A DNA stretch of 64,000 nt from assembly GCA_964497975.1 (NCBI GenBank), contig CAZCFO010000005.1, positions 38,722 through 102,721 on the forward strand, read 5' to 3'. This document shows, one piece after another, positions 8,188 through 16,254 of this stretch (its first letter is position 1; every line of letters starts with the position of its first letter). Below the pieces are notes generated by a model, which searched no databases, was not told where the DNA came from, and saw nothing but the letters and a program-made list of their open reading frames with translations. The DNA is from JABFSS01 sp964497975 (GTDB taxonomy: Bacteria > Patescibacteriota > Gracilibacteria > Peribacterales > Peribacteraceae). The position numbers were made by a program, and so were the translations under genes.

Positions 8188-8373
8188 ATGGGCAACATGC
8201 TCATCAATATCCTCTTTATCGTCGGTGCAATCCTCGCTACGGCGGGCGTCGTCGTCCTGACGACGTTTGGTGCCGACGTCGCCGCGCCCTCAGAAGCGCG
8301 GAACAAGGCCGGCTGGACCGGCCTGGCCTGCCTTTTGGCAGGCGTCTGCCTCATGGCCCTGATGGCGCTGTGA
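8188..8373 (+). CDS. Small two-helix membrane protein
   Basis: 61 residues (58 if ATG 8197 is used). Hydrophobic helix INILFIVGAILATAGVVVLTT, polar loop GADVAAPSEARNKAG, then a second helix WTGLACLLAGVCLMALMAL. The layout matches the small protein at 7703, though the sequences are not clearly alike. Only a G-rich stretch precedes the ATG. A strong terminator follows. The 275 nt before it (7913-8187) hold the previous gene's terminator and a possible -10 (TATAGT, near 8063), but no other gene is seen there. Confidence 0.55.
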   Translation: MGNMLINILFIVGAILATAGVVVLTTFGADVAAPSEARNKAGWTGLACLLAGVCLMALMAL

Positions 8374-8378
8374 GGCAC

Positions 8379-8427
8379 GTCCGGCGTGAGTGAGTGCAGT
8401 CGCACTCGCCCGCGCCGGGCATTTTTG
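8379..8427 (+). terminator. Rho-independent terminator
   Basis: A long GC stem (gtccggcgtgagtgagtgc with gcactcgcccgcgccgggc) followed by attttt. Confidence 0.75.
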
Positions 8428-8467
8428 GTATTCCTAATTCCTTCGTCGTAATTCATACTTCTCGCAT

Positions 8468-8584
8468 ATGGCCCGCCGCCGACATCTCTCCCAGATCGCC
8501 GTCATGCATTCCTCGATACGCTCGCCGCTTCGCGACGAGCTACTCGGAATGACACAGCTTTTCATCCAAAATTATCATGGCTAG
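8468..8584 (+). pseudogene. Stub of nusB 5' end followed by a palindromic element (upstream ORF)
   Basis: This frame begins MARRRHLSQIAVMH. The intact nusB at 8577 begins MARRRHLSRIAVMQ. Of the first 14 codons, five are identical, seven differ only synonymously and two change the residue. After codon 14 the stub runs into a ctcggaatgaca-type stem-loop (8511-8554). It stops at TAG 8582-8584, overlapping the real nusB start by 8 nt. The stub looks like a former nusB start cut off by the element, with a diverged second copy now acting as the start. Because stop and start overlap, stub translation may couple to nusB. Confidence 0.7.
8511..8554. repeat. Stem-loop element of the ctcggaatgaca family
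   Basis: cctcgatacg, then the stem gctcgccgc-ttc-gcgacgagc, then tactcggaatgaca. Relatives lie at 9769-9807, 57118-57160, 57320-57535 and 58479-58517. Confidence 0.8.
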
Positions 8585-8981
8585 AAGGAGACATCTTTCC
8601 CGCATAGCGGTCATGCAGGTGTTGTTCGAGCGCGAAAAGCATCCGACGATGCTGCCGCCCGAGAAGGCTCTGCTCAGCAACGCGCAGGAGCTGGGGGAGT
8701 ACGACGAGAAGTTCGCGCAGGAGCTTCTGGTCGGCGTGCTGGAGAAGGAGCAGAACGTGAAGGATGCCGTGCAGCTCCACGCGCCGCAGTGGCCTCTGGA
8801 ACGCATGGATCCCATTTCGCGCTGCATCCTCCTGGTGGGCGCGTATGAGCTGCTCTTCAATAAAGACGCGCCTCCCGCCGTCGTTATGAACGAGGCCATT
8901 GATATCGCCAAGGAATACGGGACGGAGGAAGGAGGGAAATTCGTGAATGGTGTGCTGAACGCGATTGCGCACGCAAGCTAA
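8577..8981 (+). CDS. nusB: Transcription antitermination factor NusB
   Basis: 134 residues, the normal length. NusB binds boxA RNA with S10 in antitermination complexes on rRNA operons. The basic N-terminus MARRRHLSRIAVMQVLFERE and the C-terminal PISRCILLVGAYELLF and VVMNEAIDIAKEYGTEEGG are classic NusB signatures. The gene is preceded by a stub of its own 5' end and a palindromic element, and followed by a 9-nt-word hairpin and then rnc. Pairing with rnc and the nearby rpsJ (S10, NusE) gives a small RNA-processing/antitermination neighbourhood. No Shine-Dalgarno site. Confidence 0.93.
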   Translation: MARRRHLSRIAVMQVLFEREKHPTMLPPEKALLSNAQELGEYDEKFAQELLVGVLEKEQNVKDAVQLHAPQWPLERMDPISRCILLVGAYELLFNKDAPPAVVMNEAIDIAKEYGTEEGGKFVNGVLNAIAHAS

Positions 8982-8982
8982 A

Positions 8983-9064
8983 GCAAACGAAGCAAACAAA
9001 GGAAACGAAGAAAACGAGGATCCTCGATTGCGTCGTTTGCTTCGTTTCCCCCGTTTGCCTTTCC
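8983..9064. repeat. Period-9 hairpin element between nusB and rnc
   Basis: The left arm has words of the type gaagcaaac/aaaggaaac. The right arm has the complementary words cgtcgtttg/cttcgtttc. They meet at the palindrome gaggatcctc (9016-9025). It occupies almost the whole spacer. Confidence 0.85.
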
Positions 9065-9079
9065 GCTACACTGCTCTTA

Positions 9080-9814
9080 ATGGCCCACCCCGCTCCACTC
9101 ACGGACCTGGAAAGCGTCATCGGCATCAGCTTCAAAAAGAAGGACCTTCTCCGCCAGGCGTTCATCCACCGGTCCGCCGTGCGCGAGAGCCGGGCCTACG
9201 GCAACAACGAGCGTCTGGAGTTCCTGGGCGACGCCGTGCTGGAACTGGCGACGACGGAGTACCTCTTTCAGTTGAGCGACAAGCCCGAAGGGGAGCTCAC
9301 CAACTGGCGGTCGGCCCTGGTGCAGGGCGAGCATCTGGCGGAGATCGCGGAGGAGCTGGAGCTGGGGAAATACCTCTCCATGAGCAACGGCGAAGAGGCG
9401 AGCGGCGGCCGCACCAAGATCTCCACGCTGGCCAACGCCCTGGAAGCCCTCATCGGGGCCGTCTATCTCGACAAGGGCTACGAGGTGAGCAGGCGCTTCT
9501 GCGAGCAGTTCATCCTCAAGGATCTCGACCGCCTGCTGGCCGCGGGCAAACACCGCGACGAGAAGAGCGTCTTCCAGGAGATGGTGCAGGAGAAAGCCGG
9601 CGTCACGCCCCATTACGAGGTCGTGGAGGAGGAGGGGCCCGACCACAACAAGCAGTTCACGACCGCCGTCTTCATCGGGGACGAGAAAGTCGCCATCGGC
9701 AAAGGAAACTCCAAGCAGCGGGCCGAGCAGGCCGCGGCCAAGGAAGCGCTGAAGGTCAAAGGGTGGACCCCTCGTACGTCCGCCTCGGGCGGACTACTCG
9801 GGGTGACATTATAG
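9080..9814 (+). CDS. rnc: Ribonuclease III
   Basis: Double-strand-specific endoribonuclease for rRNA and mRNA processing. 244 residues. The catalytic domain has NNERLEFLGDAVLEL (near residue 43), the second acidic cluster ANALEALIGAVYLDKGY (near 120), and a C-terminal dsRNA-binding domain from about 160 ending in SKQRAEQAAAKEALK. The last 14 residues (PRTSASGGLLGVTL) are encoded by a ctcggaatgaca-type stem-loop that has replaced the native end. A -10-like TACACT lies upstream, and the ATG at 9080 has no Shine-Dalgarno site. It converges on the small gene 9809-10009, overlapping by 6 nt. Confidence 0.95.
   Translation: MAHPAPLTDLESVIGISFKKKDLLRQAFIHRSAVRESRAYGNNERLEFLGDAVLELATTEYLFQLSDKPEGELTNWRSALVQGEHLAEIAEELELGKYLSMSNGEEASGGRTKISTLANALEALIGAVYLDKGYEVSRRFCEQFILKDLDRLLAAGKHRDEKSVFQEMVQEKAGVTPHYEVVEEEGPDHNKQFTTAVFIGDEKVAIGKGNSKQRAEQAAAKEALKVKGWTPRTSASGGLLGVTL
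9769..9807. repeat. Stem-loop element inside the 3' end of rnc
   Basis: cctcgtac, then the perfect stem gtccgcc-tcg-ggcggac (9778-9794), then tactcggggtgaca. It is translated in frame as the RNase III tail. Confidence 0.85.
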
Positions 9815-10009
9815 TTTCTCCGTCACTTCGTGCATCGCCCAGACCATGCCTTTCACGTATTCCACGGCGTGCATGTTCTTCACGCATTGCAGCACTTCGA
9901 CCTCCTCGTCCGCTTTCTTCCAGCCGATGATGATGAAGGCGGGGGCATCCAGTTTCTCCAGGAACTGCTGGCACTGGCTGTGTATGGCTTCCTGACGGGT
10001 GGTAGACAT
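9809..10009 (-). CDS. Small soluble protein of unknown function
   Basis: 66 residues from ATG 10009, beginning MSTTRQEAIHSQCQQF. It has an amphipathic helix, then the strand-like core PAFIIIGWKKADEEVEVLQC and a C-terminal helix YVKGMVWAMHEVTEKL. The composition is that of a folded cytosolic alpha/beta miniprotein. No family is recognised. It converges on rnc with a 6-nt overlap. The longer frame upstream of this ATG has poor codon character and is not included. Confidence 0.6.
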   Translation of the reverse strand: MSTTRQEAIHSQCQQFLEKLDAPAFIIIGWKKADEEVEVLQCVKNMHAVEYVKGMVWAMHEVTEKL

Positions 10010-10107
10010 AGAAGAAGGGGGTACACAGGAGGAGACGGCCCCGGTCCCCGGACACGACAAAAAAATGTCCCATATTCGCACGTGACTGTTTTTGCTGTTT
10101 GAAGCAC

Positions 10108-10635
10108 CTAGAGTGAGCGTGTCGCTTCGTGCGGGCAGGAGGCCTGCCATGCCCCGGGGTCCGCGCATTGATGCCCGATGGCATAGTCCTGCACCCACGC
10201 CGACTGATCGGAAGGCCTCGTCCTGCAGTAGGCGTTTTTCAGGTCATTGCACAGATCCGCTCCGCACAGCGTCGTCGCCAGAAGGCCGGGGGAATCTGCT
10301 TTCTTTAACCGGTCGCAGAACACGGTCTTCGATTGCGTGAACGGCTTGTGACCCGGACACAGCGCCGCATAGAGCTCGGGATTCGTCACGCCCACTCCGT
10401 CCGGCGCAGCGGGATCGAACCAGCCGAAGGCTCCCGCCCACAGCTCACAGGGATCACGGTCCAACGGCTCATTTGCCGCCACGGACGAGCCTTCGTCTGA
10501 CGGCGAAGCCGCGGGAAAAGCCGGGAGAGAGGACGTCGCCGGTTCGCCGGTATTGGATCCCGGCGAAACGCCTGCGCAGCCTGCAAGAAAAATACAGACA
10601 GCAAGCCCGATGACTGGACACGCGGGAAGCCTCAT
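10108..10635 (-). CDS. Cysteine-rich lipoprotein
   Basis: 175 residues. The N-terminal signal IGLAVCIFLAGC carries a lipobox (LAGC), so the mature protein is probably lipid-anchored. A Ser/Pro/Ala linker follows, then a compact domain with about ten cysteines (including FCDRLKK, LCGADLCNDLKNAYC and HQCADPGAW), implying disulfides outside the cytoplasm. The family is not recognised. Its ATG overlaps the rpsJ stop (ATGA at 10632-10635), so it is translationally coupled to S10, an odd partner for a surface lipoprotein. Confidence 0.75.
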   Translation of the reverse strand: MRLPACPVIGLAVCIFLAGCAGVSPGSNTGEPATSSLPAFPAASPSDEGSSVAANEPLDRDPCELWAGAFGWFDPAAPDGVGVTNPELYAALCPGHKPFTQSKTVFCDRLKKADSPGLLATTLCGADLCNDLKNAYCRTRPSDQSAWVQDYAIGHQCADPGAWQASCPHEATRSL

Positions 10636-11099
10636 CCCATTTTGATTTCGATGTCCACGCCGCTCGGGAGGCTGAGCGATTGGAGGCTCTCGACGGTCTT
10701 GAAGGTGGTTTCGGTGAGGTCGATGAGACGGCGGTGCGTGCGCATCTCGAACTGGTCGCGCGCGTCCTTTTTGACGAAGGTCGAACGGTTCACCGTGAAC
10801 TTGCGGATGTGCGTGGGGAGGGGGATCGGGCCGTGGACGACGGCACCGCTCCGTTCGGCGGTCTCGACGATCTTGAGCGCCGCCTCGTCGAGGACGGTAT
10901 GGTCAAAAGCGCTCAGACGGATGCGGATCTTGGGCTGAGTCTGCTCTTTTTTGGCGGGCTTGGTGTCGGCTGCTTTTGCCGGCGCCTTCGTCGCATCTGT
11001 CGCCTTTTTGACGGCCTCTTTCTTCACTTTAGGGGCAGCAGCCTTCTTTTCGGAAGGCTTCTTGGCTGCAGCGGGCTTCTTGGGGGCGACGGCGGACAT
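10632..11099 (-). CDS. rpsJ: Ribosomal protein uS10 with Lys/Ala-rich N-terminal extension
   Basis: 155 residues against about 100 in most bacteria. The S10 core starts near residue 55 (QPKIRIRLSAFDHTVLDEA) and has the usual GPIPLPTHIRKFTVNRS and RTHRRLIDLTE motifs. The first 54 residues are a KKP/AKK/APK-rich tail like a linker histone. ATG 11099 was chosen because it opens this tail. S10 is also NusE, the partner of NusB, encoded 2 kb away. The gene follows tuf in the classical order but is not followed by rplC; a lipoprotein gene overlaps its end. Confidence 0.93.
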   Translation of the reverse strand: MSAVAPKKPAAAKKPSEKKAAAPKVKKEAVKKATDATKAPAKAADTKPAKKEQTQPKIRIRLSAFDHTVLDEAALKIVETAERSGAVVHGPIPLPTHIRKFTVNRSTFVKKDARDQFEMRTHRRLIDLTETTFKTVESLQSLSLPSGVDIEIKMG

Positions 11100-11179
11100 G
11101 AAGTGCGGGGGGAAAGAGCAGGGGGGGAGGTCCGCGTGGTAGGGGCGTTGCGTGCAACGCCCCTCCACGGGACAAAGGC

Positions 11180-12361
<1,182 letters not shown>

Positions 12362-12383
12362 AACGGGGGAGGGAAAAAGAGAG

Positions 12384-12417
12384 AAAAGGCTCCTACTAAA
12401 GCCAGAGTAGCCTTTTG
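12384..12417 (-). promoter_or_regulatory. Leader hairpin of tuf
   Basis: On the minus strand, aaaaggctac pairs with gtaggagcctttt, followed by a pyrimidine-rich run before the ATG. It lies in the 5' UTR and could attenuate or stabilise the message. Confidence 0.5.
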
Positions 12418-12427
12418 AGTCCGGGGG

Positions 12428-12457
12428 AGTCTACAGAATATGGCTTAGAGACGTCAA
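12428..12457 (-). promoter_or_regulatory. Promoter of tuf-rpsJ
   Basis: -35 TTGACG (12452-12457), an 18-nt spacer and -10 TAGACT (12428-12433), read on the minus strand. The -10 matches that of rny. Confidence 0.65.
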
Positions 12458-12567
12458 CTCTGCTTAGGGCATCGATTCGGGCTCGGACCCGGGCTCGGGA
12501 CCGGGACACTTCCGCTGTCTCCTTCAGTGTCCGAGTCCGTCATCCCCACATGCTAAAATCCCCCTGC

Positions 12568-13701
12568 ATGAAGCAAAAAGAGCGAATTCAGGCATTTGTA
12601 GAAACGATCTGGGAGTGGTATTCCCGCCATAAACGCACGCTTCCCTGGCGCGATCTTCCCGATACGGATCCGGCCGAGCGCGCCTATAAGGTATTGGTCT
12701 CGGAGATCATGCTGCAGCAGACACAGGTGCCCCGGGTGATCGTCATCTATAAGGAATTCCTGCGGCGGTTCCCGGCTCTGCGCGATCTCGCCGCGGCCTC
12801 TAATAAGGAGGTGATCATGGCGTGGAGGGGGATGGGGTACAACTCGAGGGCGTTGAGATTACGAGATGCAACCAAGTCGATTTTGGAAAGAAGTTACGAG
12901 TTACGGGTTACGAGTTACGCGACAACGAAACCCGCAACGCGAAACCCGCAACTCGCGTTCCCGACCGAAATAAAAGATCTCATGTTGATAAAGGGGATTG
13001 GAACGTACACCGCCGCCGCCATCCGCAATTTCGCGTTCGGACTCCCGACGCCGTGCATCGACACGAATATAAGGAGAATTCTCCACCGGACCTTCGTCGG
13101 ACCGGAGGAGGCGGATGGCACGTGGGAGAAGGATGATGGGTATTTGTTGGGGGTTGCGGAAGAAGTTTTAGCAGAGGCACTTCGACAGAAGGGCACAGAA
13201 GCGACAGAAGGCACACAGGGCACAGACGATTCTTCTTTTTCCTCTGTCCCGTCTGTGCCTTCCGCTTCCTCTGAATGGCATGCCGCTCTCATGGATTTCG
13301 GTTCGCTGGTGCAGACGAAGAGGAATCCGAAATGGGAGATCTGTCCGCTCACGGAGAAGGGGATTATGAAAACGACGCGGAGCAGCTTCGAGTTGCGAGT
13401 TTCGGGTTTCGGGAAAATAAAAAATGGTACTCGTAACCCGCAACTCGTAACCCACAACCGCAAACCCGAGCCGGGAAGACTTGTGGGCTCGACGTTCATT
13501 CCCAATCGAATTTTCCGCGGCCGCGTGATCGAAGCACTGCGCGACGCTCCGCGCGGACTCACCCTGCACGACATCGGCAGGCGGATCGCGCTGGACTGGA
13601 ATCCGGAAGAGCATCACGAATGGCTCAGTCAGATACTGAAGAAGCTCCAGGAGGAGAAATTCCTGGAGCTTCGTCGTATGCGGTATTCGCTGGCCGGGTG
13701 A
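12568..13701 (+). CDS. mutY: A/G-specific adenine glycosylase, cluster-less, with three element-encoded insertions
   Basis: Base-excision glycosylase that removes adenine opposite 8-oxoguanine. 377 residues. TLPWRDLP, SEIMLQQTQVPRV (catalytic Glu), the helix-hairpin-helix LMLIKGIGTYTAAAI and PCIDTNIRRIL (catalytic Asp) are intact. The Fe-S region reads TKRNPKWEICPLTEKG, keeping only one of the four cluster cysteines. There is no NUDIX domain; the C-terminus looks like a winged helix. Three hairpin elements are translated in frame, at about residues 109-131, 208-236 and 272-305, each at a loop between conserved blocks. The start is ATG 12568; a -10-like TAAAAT sits at 12554-12559. Confidence 0.9.
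   Translation: MKQKERIQAFVETIWEWYSRHKRTLPWRDLPDTDPAERAYKVLVSEIMLQQTQVPRVIVIYKEFLRRFPALRDLAAASNKEVIMAWRGMGYNSRALRLRDATKSILERSYELRVTSYATTKPATRNPQLAFPTEIKDLMLIKGIGTYTAAAIRNFAFGLPTPCIDTNIRRILHRTFVGPEEADGTWEKDDGYLLGVAEEVLAEALRQKGTEATEGTQGTDDSSFSSVPSVPSASSEWHAALMDFGSLVQTKRNPKWEICPLTEKGIMKTTRSSFELRVSGFGKIKNGTRNPQLVTHNRKPEPGRLVGSTFIPNRIFRGRVIEALRDAPRGLTLHDIGRRIALDWNPEEHHEWLSQILKKLQEEKFLELRRMRYSLAG
12892..12957. repeat. Period-7 element in frame in mutY (insertion 1)
   Basis: agttacg/ggttacg words, then complementary cccgcaac words. It encodes SYELRVTSYATTKPATRNPQ between the helix KSILER and FPTEIKDL, where other MutY proteins have a four-residue turn. Confidence 0.85.
13189..13275. repeat. Period-9 element in frame in mutY (insertion 2)
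   Basis: gaagggcac/agaagcgac-type 9-nt words, then complementary ctctgtccc/gtctgtgcc words. The 9-nt period encodes tripeptide words (SVPSVPS). It lies just before EWHAALMDFG. Confidence 0.85.
13383..13470. repeat. Period-7 element in frame in mutY (insertion 3)
   Basis: gagttgcgagtttcggg words with complementary cccgcaactcgtaaccc. It encodes FELRVSGFGKIKNGTRNPQ in the linker between the glycosylase core and the C-terminal domain. Confidence 0.85.
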
Positions 13702-16209
13702 TTACTTCTTCGGCCTGCAGATTTGTGACTGCGGATCGCAGATGGGTTCGTCTGCCGGACAGTCGCTGTCGGAGTAGCAGCCACAGACGCCTTTTTCCGA
13801 TTGCTGGCCGAAGCAGAGGGACGTGCCGCAGATCCTTTTATTCGATTCCAGAATCTCCTTTTTCTTCTCTTCCGTCAGGCCAGGCATGTAGGAAATGTCC
13901 GTGCATGCCGTCTTTTTGCAGCTGTTGCAGCCTCGAACGTTGACGAGTCGTCCGTCTTTCATCCCGAAATCACATTGCTCATTGAATCCGAAATACTGGA
14001 ATCCGTCGCCGCAGAAGAACCCGCCGGAACAGGACGTCTCCTGCAACTTGCAGGCCTTGGCACCGAATGTACCCGGCTGTATCCCGAGTTGCTGTGCGAT
14101 CTTCGTCTCCGCATCAAGATCGTTATTGCAGGAGTATCCGGTTGTCGTCTGGGGACTGAATGTGCACCACATTTTTTCCGGAGTTGTCATGCCCACGCAG
14201 TCGGCTGGTTCACAAAGATATTTGATCTCGCATTTTGCCGTGCACGGACTGTCCTTTGCGCCGTTGCGCGTACCGAGATCACAGGCCTCGCTCCAGTGGT
14301 GCACGCCGTCGCCGCACTTGGGAGCAGGGGGAGCGGTATTCGTATCGAATGCGCAATTGGGACCGCAGCCGTCGTTTCCGATTCGGTTTCCGTCGTCGCA
14401 GTCCTCGTACGGCTTTTCCACTATTGAGTTGCCGCATGTGCTTGCTGGCGCATTGGGACAGCCACCCGCATCAAGATTGGCCGGGAACGGGCAGAGTGTC
14501 CAACCGGGAAACTTCGTTTGTGCCTCTATCTTCCAATCTTTTCCTGTTTTGCACTTCGGATCATACCCCTCAAATTTCTGGGTAGTGCTTTCTTTGAAGG
14601 GGAATTTCACCGACTTGTACAAGTACGTTTCATCGATAGGCTTCGCCGCATTGGTGAAGGCGACGCCGCCGCAGACCTTGCTGGTGCCTTGGCGACTCGG
14701 GTCTACCTGGCACTGTTCGGTGCAGCCGTCGGTGTCGATAAGGTTCCCGTCGTCGCATGCTTCACCACCCAATGGTTCAAGCTTGCCGTTGCCGCAGACG
14801 GGCTTTACCGGCGGAAGATTGCAGCCATTGTCGCAACCGTCGTTGTCGATTTTGTTTCCATCATCGCAGGCTTCACTCGCCGCCTTGTAGCCGTCGCCGC
14901 AGTAGGCTGCAGCAACCTGGCAATATCGACAGGCGGGAGTGTCTTTGCGTTGGGAATTTCCATTTTTGTCCTTCTCTGAGCCTTCGTCGCATACCTCTTT
15001 TAGTGTGACCTTGCCGTCGCCGCAGATGTCACCCTTGCGATCACCGTCACTGTCTATGCACGACGGATAGAGCCACTCGCACGGGCTTCCGGGGGATGTG
15101 CGTCCGCAATCCGGATCCGCGGACTTATGGTCGCCTTCGGCGCAGACCGTGGTAAGCCTGTCTTCATATTTGCATTCACTCCAGTCGCAAGCGAGTTCCT
15201 TGAGCTTCGAGATCCACTCCAGTTCTCCGCATGAGGTGATGCATCCGTACTGATCGGTGACGAATCTGTACTGCTTGCCTTTCGGCGGAACACAGTCATC
15301 AATCGTCATTTTGCAGGCCGGCGGAGCAGTGACGGGACCGGGCGTCGGCAGTGCAATCGGCACCAGCGTCGGAGCCGGCTGCGCGGCGGGGCGGGTGACG
15401 GGACAATCCGCGGGACATCGTCCGGGAGGCAGAAGATCGGGAGAAACGCACGATGCGCCGGGAGGACAGACGGGCGGGACATCTTCTCTCTCGCAGATGC
15501 CGTTGCAGTCCTGCGACACTTCCACGATCTTTTCGAGTTCGCCGCAGGAAGTCTGGCAGCCGTTGGCATCAAGCGAGATAGTGCCTTTCGCGTAGCGCAT
15601 TCCCTCGGGGGGCGCGGCGCACGTGAGCAGAGGACAGTTGGGCAACGGTGCCGGTTGGGCAGCGATCGGCGTCTTGCCTTCGCAGTCAACGGGACACCAC
15701 ACGAAATTCTGGCCAGCGGTAAGGCTCTGCACATCGCCGACTTCCGGCTGGATGCACGCGCCGTCGCCGCAGCCCGCCGGGGGCGGTGCGGTGACCTGCA
15801 TGCCACCTCCGCTCATGTAGGGTTCCTTGACCGTCGTGGTCGTATCGACGCGGATCTCCGGACCCGGAGCGCCGAAGACCGGGATATCCGTGGGTCGCTG
15901 CGCAGGAGCGGTGGCAGGTGCGCCGAACACGGGCACGCCGGTGGGCGCTGTGCGGAGTCCTTCTCGCAGGCGGACGCGGCCGTCCGTCCTTGTGGTACCG
16001 GTTGAGGGCGTTCCCGTCGTCCGGGGAGTCGGGGTGGTTCTGCTTGGATTGCACGCTGGGGCATAGGGGAGGAACGAGCAGATGACCCGGAGGACCTGGG
16101 AATCCTCCACTTGTCCCTGGAGCGGGGCCGACGCGGCCGAGCCGGCGACGATGAGGGCGGTGAGCGCGAGACCGGCGCCGATGATCTGTGTGCGGGAATT
16201 GTTTTTCAT
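13702..16209 (-). CDS. Secreted cysteine-rich protein with DUF4215-like repeats (array gene 8)
   Basis: 835 residues. The N-terminal hydrophobic segment (IIGAGLALTALIVAGSAASA) and the motif VICSFLPYAPAC define the N-terminal module shared by all eight array proteins. A Thr/Pro-rich stretch follows, then Cys-rich modules including CGDGACIQPE. About four DUF4215-like units lie at roughly residues 430-720 (for example ACDDGNKIDNDGCDNGC and ACDDGNLIDTDGCTEQC). The C-terminus has further Cys pairs. DUF4215 repeats are known from secreted proteins of myxobacteria and other groups. Surface display is inferred. It is the last gene of the array and ends 1 nt from the mutY stop (convergent). Confidence 0.8.
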   Translation of the reverse strand: MKNNSRTQIIGAGLALTALIVAGSAASAPLQGQVEDSQVLRVICSFLPYAPACNPSRTTPTPRTTGTPSTGTTRTDGRVRLREGLRTAPTGVPVFGAPATAPAQRPTDIPVFGAPGPEIRVDTTTTVKEPYMSGGGMQVTAPPPAGCGDGACIQPEVGDVQSLTAGQNFVWCPVDCEGKTPIAAQPAPLPNCPLLTCAAPPEGMRYAKGTISLDANGCQTSCGELEKIVEVSQDCNGICEREDVPPVCPPGASCVSPDLLPPGRCPADCPVTRPAAQPAPTLVPIALPTPGPVTAPPACKMTIDDCVPPKGKQYRFVTDQYGCITSCGELEWISKLKELACDWSECKYEDRLTTVCAEGDHKSADPDCGRTSPGSPCEWLYPSCIDSDGDRKGDICGDGKVTLKEVCDEGSEKDKNGNSQRKDTPACRYCQVAAAYCGDGYKAASEACDDGNKIDNDGCDNGCNLPPVKPVCGNGKLEPLGGEACDDGNLIDTDGCTEQCQVDPSRQGTSKVCGGVAFTNAAKPIDETYLYKSVKFPFKESTTQKFEGYDPKCKTGKDWKIEAQTKFPGWTLCPFPANLDAGGCPNAPASTCGNSIVEKPYEDCDDGNRIGNDGCGPNCAFDTNTAPPAPKCGDGVHHWSEACDLGTRNGAKDSPCTAKCEIKYLCEPADCVGMTTPEKMWCTFSPQTTTGYSCNNDLDAETKIAQQLGIQPGTFGAKACKLQETSCSGGFFCGDGFQYFGFNEQCDFGMKDGRLVNVRGCNSCKKTACTDISYMPGLTEEKKKEILESNKRICGTSLCFGQQSEKGVCGCYSDSDCPADEPICDPQSQICRPKK

Positions 16210-16254
16210 CTTTGGATGGGGGAGAGAATGAGGGGGGTAGGAGGGGAAGAGGAA

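Noticed and set aside
8468..8620. Assembly chimera as the explanation for the doubled nusB start
   Set aside because: Not excluded, but set aside as the main reading because the same arrangement, with the same element family and stop/start overlap, occurs independently at carA.
9077..9646. Long open frame on the minus strand opposite rnc
   Set aside because: It is antisense to a gene with clear RNase III motifs. GC-rich codons make stop codons rare on the opposite strand, and the peptide has no recognisable features. The same holds for long antisense frames opposite tuf, mutY, rny, carA and the surface array.
12892..13470. CRISPR array or tRNA-like structures in the word repeats
   Set aside because: The repeated units are 7 or 9 nt with no spacers of regular length, and the arms are inverted copies. 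No cas gene or tRNA feature is present.
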